Shown here: one piece after another, positions 51,059 through 60,027 of the stretch
Layout: each line of letters begins with the position of its first letter
Position numbering within the stretch: the first letter of the stretch is position 1
From: CAIKMD01 sp963803265
Lineage (GTDB): Bacteria; Pseudomonadota; Alphaproteobacteria; ATCC43930; CGMCC-115725
Length of the DNA stretch: 64,000 nt
Assembly (NCBI GenBank): GCA_963803265.1
Contig: CAWDLZ010000015.1
Coordinates: 62,001-126,000 of the forward strand
Reading direction: 5' to 3'
Translations under genes and position numbers: made by a program
The notes under the pieces: model-generated
The model's database searches: none
The model's input: the letters and a program-made list of their open reading frames with translations, nothing else
What the model was told of the DNA's origin: nothing

Positions 51059-51924
51059 CGCAGCCGTCCCTCGTCGCCGAACAGGCCGCTGGGCCGCACC
51101 ATCAGCACCACCGCCATCATCACGTAGATCACCGCCTCGGTGGCTGCGGGGAAGAACACGGTAGTCATGCCGGCGGCGACGCCGATGAGAAGCCCGCCGG
51201 CGAGCGTGCCTGGTAGACTGCCCAAACCGCCCACGATGATGGCGACGAAGCTCGGCATGATAAGCTGATCCCCAATCGTCGGCGACAGGCCCAGCATGCC
51301 CGCTGCCAGCACCCCCGCCAGTCCGGCGAGGTAGATGCCGAGGCCGAAATTGAGGTTGCGCAGCACCCTGACGTTCACACCCAGCACCGACACGATATCG
51401 AGATCGAGCGCGCCGGCGCGGATGCGCATGCCGAGCCGCGTGTAACCGAGAACGAGGAACAGCCCGGCCACGGCCAGCGTCACCACGAGCATCATGAACA
51501 CCCGGTAGCCGGTGAGAAAGAAGTAGTCGGTCGAGAGCGGCGAGGCCAGCCAACTCGGAATCTGGTAGGGCACGCTCTGCGCGCCCCAAACGAAACGCAG
51601 CCCATCCTGGAAGATGAACGCGAGCCCGAATGTCAGCAGCAGGCCGTAGAGCGGATCGCGGCCATAGAGGCGGCGGATCAGTACCCGCTCCACCGCAAGG
51701 CCGAGGAAGGCGGTGAGAACCGGCGCGGCCACCAGAGCCGCCCAGAAGCCGATGATCGGCATGAGCGAATAGGCGAGATAGGCGCCGAGCGCGAGGAAGC
51801 CGCCATGGGCGAAATTGATCACGCCGCTGAGATTGAGGATCAGCGACAGGCCCAGCGCCATCAAGGCATAGAAGGCGCCGACGATCAGGCCGTTCAGCAG
51901 GTTGAACAGGATTACCTGCGTCAT
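51055..51924 (-). CDS. livH: Branched-chain amino-acid-type ABC permease LivH
   Basis: A 289-aa inner-membrane subunit: NGLIVGAFYALMALGLSLIL and GVINFAHGGFLALGAYLAYS at the N-terminus, and VAIIVGGLGSLPGTLAGGLL near residue 230. The start at 51924 is chosen to match the family. It follows livK by about 170 bases, a gap that may hold a processing hairpin but no gene. Confidence 0.92.
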   Translation of the reverse strand: MTQVILFNLLNGLIVGAFYALMALGLSLILNLSGVINFAHGGFLALGAYLAYSLMPIIGFWAALVAAPVLTAFLGLAVERVLIRRLYGRDPLYGLLLTFGLAFIFQDGLRFVWGAQSVPYQIPSWLASPLSTDYFFLTGYRVFMMLVVTLAVAGLFLVLGYTRLGMRIRAGALDLDIVSVLGVNVRVLRNLNFGLGIYLAGLAGVLAAGMLGLSPTIGDQLIMPSFVAIIVGGLGSLPGTLAGGLLIGVAAGMTTVFFPAATEAVIYVMMAVVLMVRPSGLFGDEGRLR

Positions 51925-52095
51925 CGCGCGGCCCTTGCCTCGCCAGGCGTCGCGTCCAACGCGACGAATTCGTCGGACACGCACCGCCTGGGCGCGCGCG
52001 CGACGAGCGCGCGGTTCGATCGCATCATATGGTGGTCGTCCCCCACGGTGGAAATCGATCCGCGCACGGCGGCGGGCGCAGCGTACGGTTTCGGG

Positions 52096-53358
52096 TCAGG
52101 CCGGATAGTCGAGCTTGCACCCCGTTTCGCTGGGTGTCGGCATGAAATCGGCCATATTTACCACCTGATCGACCACAAACAAATCCTCGGGATCGTCGGT
52201 GCCTTTCGCCTGCTCGTGCCCGATGTACACCGAGGGAACCAGTTGGTGATCCTCGGCGCGGTAGTACGGGGTGCTCGGCATCAGCGCGACTTCGGGAGGG
52301 AGCTTCAGTCCTTCGAGCGCATGGGCGACCTTTACGGGATCGAGCGTCTTCGCCTGGTTGGCGGCCAGCGCGCAGCTCCAGATTGCAGCAAATCCGAACC
52401 ACGTCCGCGCCGTCGGAACCTTGTCGGTCGTCTTGCGGATCGCAGCCACGAAATCGGCCACATGCGGCACGTCGGGCTGCTTCCAATACCATTCGAACAT
52501 CCAGGTGCCGATGCGTGCCTCGGGCGGCAGGCCCTCCACCACTTCGAGCTCCTGCTGCATGCCGGCGATATGCACCTGCTTGTCCAGTCCGAACTGCACG
52601 GCCTGTTTTATCGAGTTGATGCCGTCGTCGCCTGCGGCGAGATCGACGAAGGCGTCGGGATTGGCGGCGCGCGCCTTGATCAGCACCGCGGAATAATCGG
52701 TGGTGCCCAGAGGGAAAAACTCTTCCCCGATGATGGTGCCGCCGACCTTTGCCGCCGCCTTCGCCAGCCCGTCATGGAGGGCGTGGCCGAACGCGTAGTC
52801 CTGGGCGATTACATAGATCTTTCTTCCGAACAGCTTGACGAGCGGGCCGGCCATCGCGTTGCCCTGCATCGCCCCGGTGTTGCAAACTCGGAACGTGGTC
52901 CAATGGCAACTGGATCCGGTGACTGCGTCGGCGTGTCCGCCAGGGACGATATGGACCACCTTGAGCTCGGCCGCGACCTGGGCGATCGCGATCGCGTGCG
53001 ACGAGTTCACGTTGCCGATCAGGAAGTTGACATTGTCGCTCTGGATCAGCTTGCGCGCCTTCTGCACGGCGACGTCGGTCTTGTCCGAGGTCGAATCCTC
53101 GATGACCAGGCTGACCTCCCGGCCGAGAACGCCGCCCTTCGCATTGATCTGCGCGACCGCCAGTTCCATTCCCGCCTGTTCATTCTTGCCGAGCGCCGTG
53201 TAAATGCCGGTGAGGGGATTGTCCACCCCGATCTTGATCGGTTCCTCCCCGCGTGCCTTGACGAGGAACGGCGCCGCGAACTGCATGGCGCCGACCGCGG
53301 CGCCGGCCTTGAGCAGCGTGCGCCGAGCCACTCCACGAGGCTTGGAAAGCGCGTCCAT
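52096..53358 (-). CDS. livK: Branched-chain amino-acid-type ABC periplasmic binding protein LivK-like
   Basis: A 420-aa Peripla_BP_6 receptor with a twin-arginine-like signal (GVARRTLLKAGAAVGAMQFA). It then reads PIKIGVDNPLTGIYTALGKN and MELAVAQINAKGGVLGREVS, both typical of the family. It is the first gene of a livKHMGF operon whose members are otherwise joined by four-base overlaps. Such systems in soil proteobacteria often carry aromatic or amide compounds, so the ligand is open. Confidence 0.9.
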   Translation of the reverse strand: MDALSKPRGVARRTLLKAGAAVGAMQFAAPFLVKARGEEPIKIGVDNPLTGIYTALGKNEQAGMELAVAQINAKGGVLGREVSLVIEDSTSDKTDVAVQKARKLIQSDNVNFLIGNVNSSHAIAIAQVAAELKVVHIVPGGHADAVTGSSCHWTTFRVCNTGAMQGNAMAGPLVKLFGRKIYVIAQDYAFGHALHDGLAKAAAKVGGTIIGEEFFPLGTTDYSAVLIKARAANPDAFVDLAAGDDGINSIKQAVQFGLDKQVHIAGMQQELEVVEGLPPEARIGTWMFEWYWKQPDVPHVADFVAAIRKTTDKVPTARTWFGFAAIWSCALAANQAKTLDPVKVAHALEGLKLPPEVALMPSTPYYRAEDHQLVPSVYIGHEQAKGTDDPEDLFVVDQVVNMADFMPTPSETGCKLDYPA

Positions 53359-53734
53359 TGATTCCCCCCGTTTGTCTCTGTCACAAACAAGTAACCCTTA
53401 ATCCGCCGGCTCGCAAGCGATAGCCCGTTTCCCGTGGAAAATAGGGATATCCTGGCGATCCTGGCGATGCCAATGTCCGGATAGGGTCACTGCGCGCTTA
53501 TTGGCCGCAAGAGCGTCAATCCCAGCTCAGCCACTGTAAGCGGACTCACGCTGGGCCAAAGCGTTGGTTGCCTTCGTTACAAAGTCTCGCGAAACGTGAC
53601 CTACCCAAGCCCCGCCTGTTGTGCTGCGCTTGCTTTGGTCATGGCCCTATGCCTCAATCAATCGCATAGATTTGAATGGACGCCCCTAAAAGCGTTGTCG
53701 CAACGGCGGCGGGCTTCACCAAGGGAGGAAAGAC
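53359..53734. other. Divergent intergenic region
   Basis: About 376 bases between livK and the next binding-protein gene. It should hold promoters for both directions. No gene and no clear operator found; a TATCCTGGCGATCC/TGGCGATGCC repeat at 53448-53472 is the only notable feature. Confidence 0.35.
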
Positions 53735-54745
53735 ATGGCTTCGTTCCAGCGCGGTACCGCGGCCTTTGGACTGGCCGTCCTCATCGGTTTCGCGTTCGCC
53801 ACAACAGGCTTCGCCGCTGAGCATGCCAGGATCGGCGTGGTTCGCTCGACGCTGTCGGCGCCGATTTATATCGCGGTCGATAAGGGTTTTTTTGCCGCTG
53901 AGGGGATCGATCCGGAACTGGTGTTCTTTGATGCTGGCCAACCGATCTTCGTTGCGACGGTATCGGGCGATCTCGATTTCGGCGTGACCGGCGTGACCGG
54001 CGGCTTCTATCAACTCGCCGCGCAGGGCGAGCTTCACATCATCGCCGCGCATTCGCGCGAGGTACCTGGGTTCCAGGGCTTCGGGGTTTTCGTCGGCAAC
54101 GCGGCCTACAATGCCGGCGTGAAGTCCCTCAAGGACCTTGCCAACCACTCGGTCGCCATCAACACGGTCGGTTCCTCTTTCCACTACAGCCTCGCTTTGA
54201 TCGCCGAGAAATATGGCTTCGACATCAAGACCGTCGCGATCAAACCGCTGCAGACCAATTCGGCAGAGGCAGCGGCGCTCGCCGGCCGCACCGTCGATGC
54301 CGCGATCATTCCCAATGTCTATGGGCTCGGGCCGGTCAATCGTGGTCAGGCCATGGTGCTGGCCTGGGTCGGCGACGAAACGCCGTGGCAGGTCGGCGTC
54401 GCCGTGGTCTCGACCAAGACCGCCAACACGCGTCAGGACTATGTGCAGGATTTCCTGCGCGCCTATCGCAACGGCGCAAAGCTTTACCACGATGCCGTCA
54501 CCGGAGCCGACGGGCGTTAGAAGAACGGTCCCGACACGGAGGCGGTGATGGCGATCGTTGCCAAGACCATCGGCCAAAAAGCCGAGGATGTCATGCAGGC
54601 GATCGCCTACGCCGATCCCGAAGAGCGGCTCGACGTGAAGGACATTCTCCACCAGATCGATTGGTTCCGCGCGCAAGGCATGATCAGGGGCGATTTCGAT
54701 GCCGACGCGATCATTGATAAGCGGTACGTGATCCCGCTGCGATGA
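53735..54745 (+). pseudogene. NMT1/SsuA-like ABC substrate-binding protein with an internal TAG
   Basis: A 336-codon gene with a signal peptide (FGLAVLIGFAFATTGFA), then HARIGVVRSTLSAPIYIAVD and KGFFAAEGIDPELVFFDAG. TAG at 54518-54520 (codon 262) interrupts between GADGR and KNGPDTEAVMAIVAKTIGQ; the frame then continues normally to RYVIPLR. A GGAGGAAAG ribosome binding site precedes the ATG. The first 261 residues hold both lobes in part, so a shortened protein may be unstable. A single base change (likely AAG or CAG to TAG) explains it. Confidence 0.8.
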
Positions 54746-55139
54746 TTATCGCGGCATCCGGACAGTCGGGTTGTTGCCGCTATCGCAGCCGATGTCTGCC
54801 GTGGGTCGATGGCGTTGAGAAAGGACTCGTGATCTTCGCCGAAGTGCGAATCCGTCGCTTGGGGGTGTCAATCGGCATTCTACGTGACCTGACCCAAGAC
54901 TCATTTCGGAAAAGGGATGTCCCGCCAGGGTTCCGACCGGTGCGGATCGAGATCCTCCCCCTTTCTGATTCCCGAAGTGAAATCGATCTAGCAGTGCCGA
55001 TTTCAGCCGGCTCCCACTTGGATGCTAATTCCCTGTTTAACAGGGAATTTGGGCTGGAGGCGGGTTCGCATTAGACTGCGTCCACCACCATTCTTTTCGA
55101 CGGCTTCGCAACACCCGATGAGACGAGGCGCGGCACCCG
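54746..55139. other. Intergenic region with a strong palindrome
   Basis: About 394 bases before the MarR gene. It contains the perfect inverted repeat at 55027-55049. No gene is supported; the sequence around the palindrome resembles repetitive DNA seen in related genomes. Confidence 0.4.
55027..55049. promoter_or_regulatory. Perfect 11-bp inverted repeat, candidate MarR operator
   Basis: AATTCCCTGTT-T-AACAGGGAATT, 90 bases before the MarR start codon. MarR proteins bind such palindromes, usually in their own promoter, so autoregulation is plausible. A dispersed genomic repeat is the alternative. Confidence 0.5.
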
Positions 55140-55622
55140 ATGGCCACGACGAAGAAGAGCCCCGCTGCTTCGCACCATACCTACCCGTTGGGTCGCGCGA
55201 GCTTCGGCTTCAAGGCCGTGCATGTCGCGCAGCGCTGGCAGCGGCGGCTCGAGCAAGCGCTTGAGCCGGTCGGTCTCACGCACCTGCAATTCATCTTGCT
55301 CGCGACGATCGATTGGCTCGAGCGTTCGGGCGAGGTGCCGTCGCAGGCGCGCCTCGCCAACTTCACGCTGTTCGACCGGATCATGATTTCGAGGGCCCTC
55401 GCGCTGCTCGCCAAGAAGCGCCTTATCTCGCGTGACGCACATCCATCGATCCTGAAGGCAAAGCGCGTCGATTTGACGAAGCTCGGCCGCCGCTCGCTAG
55501 AGCGCGCACGGCCGCTATGGGCGGCGACGGAGAAGCGTTATTTCGGCCAAGTCGGCGCCGAGGGGATGGCGACGCTCGGCGCGCTGCTGGACGAGCTGCT
55601 GGAAATTCGAGAAGAACAATAG
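55140..55622 (+). CDS. MarR-family transcriptional regulator
   Basis: A 160-aa winged-helix regulator: RWQRRLEQALEPVGLTHLQF, then the helix-turn-helix PSQARLANFTLFDRIMISRA and wing LISRDAHPSILKAKRVDLTK. MarR regulators often sense aromatic acids and repress catabolic genes. It is 78 bases upstream of, and codirectional with, the Rieske and VOC dioxygenase genes, so it is their likely regulator. Confidence 0.9.
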   Translation: MATTKKSPAASHHTYPLGRASFGFKAVHVAQRWQRRLEQALEPVGLTHLQFILLATIDWLERSGEVPSQARLANFTLFDRIMISRALALLAKKRLISRDAHPSILKAKRVDLTKLGRRSLERARPLWAATEKRYFGQVGAEGMATLGALLDELLEIREEQ

Positions 55623-55700
55623 GCATAAGCCGGCGCATGTTGTCATGACAACAATAAAGTGTTAAGAACGGAAAACGCGAGCAGCGAAGGGGAGACCGGG

Positions 55701-56732
55701 ATGTTTCTGCGCAATTGCTGGTACGTCGCCGCCTGGGCGCGCGAAGTCGGTCCTGCGCCGCTCGCCCGCACCTTCCTCGGGCGGCCGGTCATGCTCTATC
55801 GCGCCGAGGACGGCGAGGCGATCGCGCTCGAGGATCGCTGCTGCCACCGCAACCTGCCGCTGTCGAAAGGGCGCATCGAGGGCAGCGAGGTGCGCTGCGG
55901 CTATCACGGGCTCAAATTCGATCGCAGCGGCGCCTGCATCGAAATCCCGGGCCAGGCGAATATTCCACCCGGCGCGCGTGTCGCCAAATATCCGCTCGTC
56001 GAGCGCTCGAAGCTGCTGTGGATCTGGCTGGGCGGGGCGAAACCGGACGAGAGCCTGCTGCCCGACTGGCGCTATCTCGATGATCCGGCCTGGCTCTGCA
56101 TCGAGGGCAATGACGCAAAGCCCGTGCACATGAGGTGCAATTGGGAGCTCAACAACGACAATTTGCTCGATTTGTCGCATGTGGTTTACGTCCACCCCAC
56201 GACGCTCGGCAGCGCGGGCCTCGAGAACTTTCCCATGCGCACCGAGCGTTTCGAGAAGAGCGTCCGGATGACGCGGTGGATGCCGGATGTGCCGCCGATG
56301 CCGCTGTTCGAGAGGCTTCTCCGCATCAAGGGACGGGTCGACCGATTCCAGACCGTGGACATCGATATTCCGTGCCATGCCCTCGTCGATGCCGGCTTCG
56401 CGCCGGCCGGCAAGCTCAAAGTTGACGACGACCGCTCGAGCGCGCAGCGCGCCTGCATTCTCATTTCGGCGACGCCCGAGACCGAGACGACCTCCTTCAT
56501 GTTCTACGCCCAGGCCCGCAATTTCGCGCAAGACAACGAGGAGCTGACGCGGATCTACAAGCAGGGCTCGAAGGTGATCTTCGACGAGGATATCGACATC
56601 ATGGAGGCGCAGCAGCAGGCGACGTTGGCGCTGCCCGACGCGCCCTCGATCGACATCAACTTCGACGCGCCGGGGCTTGCCATGCGTCGGCTGGTGCGGC
56701 GTTATCTCGCGAAGGAGGGAGCCAATGCCTGA
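55701..56732 (+). CDS. Rieske non-heme iron oxygenase (vanillate O-demethylase/phthalate dioxygenase type)
   Basis: A 343-aa oxygenase. The start MFLRNCWYVAAWAREVG is typical of VanA-like enzymes. Rieske ligands are Cys47, His49, Cys66 and His69. The iron site lies in NNDNLLDLSHVVYVHPTTLG, with two His four residues apart. It may hydroxylate or demethylate a methoxylated or carboxylated aromatic ring. Its end overlaps the VOC dioxygenase start by eight bases, so the two act in one pathway. A GGGGAGA ribosome binding site precedes the ATG. The reductase is not in the window. Confidence 0.88.
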   Translation: MFLRNCWYVAAWAREVGPAPLARTFLGRPVMLYRAEDGEAIALEDRCCHRNLPLSKGRIEGSEVRCGYHGLKFDRSGACIEIPGQANIPPGARVAKYPLVERSKLLWIWLGGAKPDESLLPDWRYLDDPAWLCIEGNDAKPVHMRCNWELNNDNLLDLSHVVYVHPTTLGSAGLENFPMRTERFEKSVRMTRWMPDVPPMPLFERLLRIKGRVDRFQTVDIDIPCHALVDAGFAPAGKLKVDDDRSSAQRACILISATPETETTSFMFYAQARNFAQDNEELTRIYKQGSKVIFDEDIDIMEAQQQATLALPDAPSIDINFDAPGLAMRRLVRRYLAKEGANA

Positions 56733-57960
56733 CGCTCCGGCCACAGGCAAGAAATACGATGTCGGCGGCGTGTTGCTCGACCGCCCATTCAAGGTACGAA
56801 GGCTCGGCCATTTCGGCTTCGACGCCATCAAGATGGAGGAATGCCGCCGGTTCTATAACGAGCTGCTCGGCTTCCGGTTATCCGATGCGCTCGACTTCAA
56901 GCGCGTCGCGCGCGACCCGAAGCAAGTCGAGGGACTGGGCGAAACGCGCGGCTATTTCCTGCGCTACGGCACCGATCATCACGCCTTCGCGCTGTTCCCG
57001 CGGCGGGTGCGCGAGGCGCTTTCGCACCGCGCGAACACGAACCCCGAGGTGACCACGAACCAGATCACCTTCCAGGTCGGCTCGTTGAGCGAGGTGGTGG
57101 AGGGCCATCACTGGTTCGTCGAGCAGGGGATCGAGATGCAGCGTCACGGGCGCGATCCGCTCGGCTCGAACTGGCACACCTACCTCTACGATCCGGATGA
57201 TCACGTCGCCGAATTGTATTACGGAATCGAGCAAATCGGCTGGAACGGCTATTCCAAGCCCGCCTTCAAGATTTCGCGCAGCTTCCACGAGGTGGCGGGG
57301 CTGCCCCAAATCGCCGAGCTGGACGAGGTGCGCGAGGCGCTGGAGAAGGGCGTGGACATCTCGTCGGGCTATCGCGGCGTCGACCCGTTGCCAGCCAAAT
57401 ACGAGGTCGGCGGCGTCATGCTGCCGCGGCCGTTCAAGATCGTCCGCGTCGGCCCGGTGCGTCTCTTCGTCAAGGATATGGCGAAGGCCGAGGCGTTCTA
57501 TCGCGACGTGATGGGGCTCGTGAAGAGCGAAGAGGTGGTCTGGCAAGGCCAGCGCTGCGTGTTCCTGCGCTGCAACACCGAGCATCACACGATCGCGCTC
57601 TATCCCATCGCCCTGCGCGGCGTCCTTGGCCTCAGCGCTCACACCAACTGCATGTCCTTCGGCCTGCAGCTGGGCAGCTACAAGCAGCTGCGCGACGCGA
57701 TCGCCTGGCTCAAGGCGAGCGGAGCGCGGACCGTCGAGTTGCCGCCCGAGCTCAGGCCCGGCATCGACTATGCCGCCTGCGTGTTCGATCCCGACGGGCA
57801 TGCGCTCGAGCTCTACTATTACATCGAGCAGGTCGGCTGGGACGGCCGCGTCCGCAGCGCGGGCGAGCGGCGCAAGGTTACGCAAGGCGTGTGGCCGGAC
57901 GCGCTCGAGCCGCTCAGCGACACTTATATGGGCGAGCCATTCCTCGGCCCGCTCGGCTAA
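56725..57960 (+). CDS. Two-domain VOC/extradiol dioxygenase-like protein
   Basis: A 411-aa protein with two vicinal-oxygen-chelate domains of about 190 residues. Domain 1 has His29 (RRLGHFGFDA), TDHHAFALFPRR and HVAELYYGIEQIGW, giving a possible His-His-Glu metal site. Domain 2 has TEHHTIALYPIA and HALELYYYIEQVGW but GPVRLFV where the first His should be, so its site is probably incomplete. Such proteins cleave catechol-type rings. It is translationally coupled to the Rieske oxygenase, so a hydroxylation-then-cleavage sequence is likely, with substrate unknown. Confidence 0.85.
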   Translation: MPDAPATGKKYDVGGVLLDRPFKVRRLGHFGFDAIKMEECRRFYNELLGFRLSDALDFKRVARDPKQVEGLGETRGYFLRYGTDHHAFALFPRRVREALSHRANTNPEVTTNQITFQVGSLSEVVEGHHWFVEQGIEMQRHGRDPLGSNWHTYLYDPDDHVAELYYGIEQIGWNGYSKPAFKISRSFHEVAGLPQIAELDEVREALEKGVDISSGYRGVDPLPAKYEVGGVMLPRPFKIVRVGPVRLFVKDMAKAEAFYRDVMGLVKSEEVVWQGQRCVFLRCNTEHHTIALYPIALRGVLGLSAHTNCMSFGLQLGSYKQLRDAIAWLKASGARTVELPPELRPGIDYAACVFDPDGHALELYYYIEQVGWDGRVRSAGERRKVTQGVWPDALEPLSDTYMGEPFLGPLG

Positions 57961-57966
57961 GCGAGC

Positions 57967-58590
57967 CTATCGCAGCAAGCTCGCCGATAACCCATCGAGC
58001 ACGAGCTGGGCCGCGAGCGCGGCCAGGATGATGCCGAGGATCCGGCTCACCACATTGGCGCCGGTTACTCCCAAGACGCGCATCAGCTGCGGCGCTGCCA
58101 AGAGCGCGGCGAGCGTGATCGCCATCACCGCCGCCAGCGCTCCGATCACGGCGGCGATCGCGAGTGGAGATCCGGCCTTGCCGACCAGCAACACGATCGA
58201 GGTCAGCGCGCCCGGCCCCGCCAGCAAGGGAAAAGCCAGCGGAAAGACCGAGATGTCGTCGCGATGCGCGCTCTCCTTCTGTTCGGGCGGCGTGGGATTG
58301 CGGATGCCCGAGGGGCGCGCGAATACCATGTCGGTCGCGAGCAGGAACAGCAAGATCCCGCCGGCAATGCGAAAGGCGGGCAGCGAAATATTGAGGGCAT
58401 CGAGAAGCCACACGCCACCGCCCGCGAAGGCCAGCACCAGCAAGGTGGCGATCGCGGTGCCGCGCAGCGCGGCGTGGCGGCGCTGATCCCGGGGCAGGCC
58501 CCGCGTCAGCGTGGCGAATATCACGGCGCAGCCGATCGGATCGAGAATCACGAACAGCGTGACGAAGCTGCTGACGATTAGGGCTTGCAT
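57967..58590 (-). CDS. MarC-family membrane protein
   Basis: A 207-aa inner-membrane protein of the MarC/UPF0056 family with six helices. It reads TLFVILDPIGCAVIFATLTR, then AGGILLFLLATDMVFA and FPLAFPLLAGPGALTSIVLL. Its function is unsettled; early claims of a multidrug resistance role were not upheld. It is convergent with the VOC gene and lies after the MFS transporter gene. Confidence 0.9.
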   Translation of the reverse strand: MQALIVSSFVTLFVILDPIGCAVIFATLTRGLPRDQRRHAALRGTAIATLLVLAFAGGGVWLLDALNISLPAFRIAGGILLFLLATDMVFARPSGIRNPTPPEQKESAHRDDISVFPLAFPLLAGPGALTSIVLLVGKAGSPLAIAAVIGALAAVMAITLAALLAAPQLMRVLGVTGANVVSRILGIILAALAAQLVLDGLSASLLR

Positions 58591-58621
58591 GGCTCTTGGC
58601 GCCGCACCGATCCTGCGGCGA

Positions 58622-59998
58622 TCAAGCGCGGGATATCTCGAGCATGACATCCGCCGGCTGTTCGGCGCCGGACTCGGCGGCGCGACAGCGAATCCGCCAC
58701 AGCGCGAAAATCCCGGCGGTCGCGATGACCGGCGGAATCGCGCCGAGCAGGAAGATGGTCTCGGCCGAGAGGCCGCGCGCCACCATGATGCCCCCCAGGA
58801 TCGGGCCGAGGATCGTGCCGAACCGGCCGATGCCGAGCGCCGAGCTGATACCCGTAGCGCGGATCGCGGTCGGGTACATGATCGGAGCAAACCCGTTCAT
58901 GCCGGTCTGGCTGCCCAACACGCCCGCGCCCATCACCGCCGCGATGACGTAAATGAGGGCGCCATGGCCGATCGAGAAGCCGAACAGCCCGACGCCGAAC
59001 ACGCCAAGGAGATGGGCCGGGACAAGGGCACGGGCGGGCCCCCATTTGTCCATCGCCCGTGCCATCGCGAGCGCGCCAAGGAGGGCGCCGACTTGCATGA
59101 TCGAGGAGGAATGCAGCGCGCGATCGAGCGGCACTCCGGCGGCCCGCAAGATCGTCGGCGACCAGTTGGTCAGGAAGATCACCTCGAGGATGTTCATCGT
59201 GAACACAAGCCACAGGAGCAGCGTCGCCAAGGCGCGTCCCTCCGCGAACAGCTCGCGGACGGGGCGCGACGTCGCGCGCTTCTCCGAGGTGTTGAACCTA
59301 ACGTCCCCGGCGAATTTCCACCTCGGGTCGATCCGCCGCAATTCCCGCGCGATCTGGGGGCTCGCAGGCGCGTGTAGGACCAGGAAACGAATCGATTCCG
59401 GCAAGGTCGCGAGTATCACGAGCGCCATGACGAGCGGCACGATGCCGCCTACGATCAGCACGCTGGGCCAGCCGTAGGCTGGGATGAGCCGTGCCGAAAT
59501 TTCCGCGCCGATCGCCGCGCCGATCGCGAAGCCCGAATAGAGCGCGACGCAGGCGAACGAGCGCACGCGGGTCGGCGCGTATTCCGCGCCCAGCGCGATC
59601 GCGTTCGGCATGACCACGGCGAGGCCCAGCCCGCAAACGATGCGCCAGACGAGGAAGTCCGTTGGGCCCGCGGACCACGCGCTGGCGAGCGAGCCCAGGC
59701 CCATGACCACGGTCCCTCCGAGCATCATCATGCGCCTGCCATAGCGGTCGGCGAGCGGGCCGATGAACAGCGAGCCGACGATCTGGGCGATCCCGGTCGC
59801 GGTGAACAGCAGCGACAGCGTTGCCGGCTGGAGGTGCCAGGTCTGCATGATGCTCGGCGCGACATAGCCGATCTCGATGCTGTCATAGCCATCCAGCATC
59901 ATCAAAAATCCGCACAGCGCGACGATGGCGAGTTGGCGCGGGCTGAACCGGCCCTCATCCATCAGCTGGGCGATGTCGACCGTGCCGTCTCGTCTCAC
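58622..59998 (-). CDS. Aromatic-acid:H+ symporter-type MFS transporter (AAHS)
   Basis: A 458-aa transporter with twelve helices. The AAHS signature is FLMMLDGYDSIEIGYVAPSI in helix 1, with motif A GPLADRYGRRMMMLGG after helix 2 and motif GFAIGAAIGAEISARLIPAYG later. These carriers import 4-hydroxybenzoate, benzoate, protocatechuate and similar acids. It lies 29 bases downstream of the UbiD-like gene on the same strand, so transport and decarboxylation of one aromatic acid are likely linked. Confidence 0.88.
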   Translation of the reverse strand: MRRDGTVDIAQLMDEGRFSPRQLAIVALCGFLMMLDGYDSIEIGYVAPSIMQTWHLQPATLSLLFTATGIAQIVGSLFIGPLADRYGRRMMMLGGTVVMGLGSLASAWSAGPTDFLVWRIVCGLGLAVVMPNAIALGAEYAPTRVRSFACVALYSGFAIGAAIGAEISARLIPAYGWPSVLIVGGIVPLVMALVILATLPESIRFLVLHAPASPQIARELRRIDPRWKFAGDVRFNTSEKRATSRPVRELFAEGRALATLLLWLVFTMNILEVIFLTNWSPTILRAAGVPLDRALHSSSIMQVGALLGALAMARAMDKWGPARALVPAHLLGVFGVGLFGFSIGHGALIYVIAAVMGAGVLGSQTGMNGFAPIMYPTAIRATGISSALGIGRFGTILGPILGGIMVARGLSAETIFLLGAIPPVIATAGIFALWRIRCRAAESGAEQPADVMLEISRA

Positions 59999-60027
59999 TT
60001 GCCGGTCCTTTTCTGAGGAACTCGCGG

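Noticed and set aside
53448..53472. Short repeat near livK as an operator
   Set aside because: Direct, imperfect and short; too weak to support as a regulatory site.
41169..54520. Stop-codon readthrough or recoding (TAG as an amino acid)
   Set aside because: Both TAG and TGA occur, no recoding signals or matching tRNA are seen, and core genes use stops normally.
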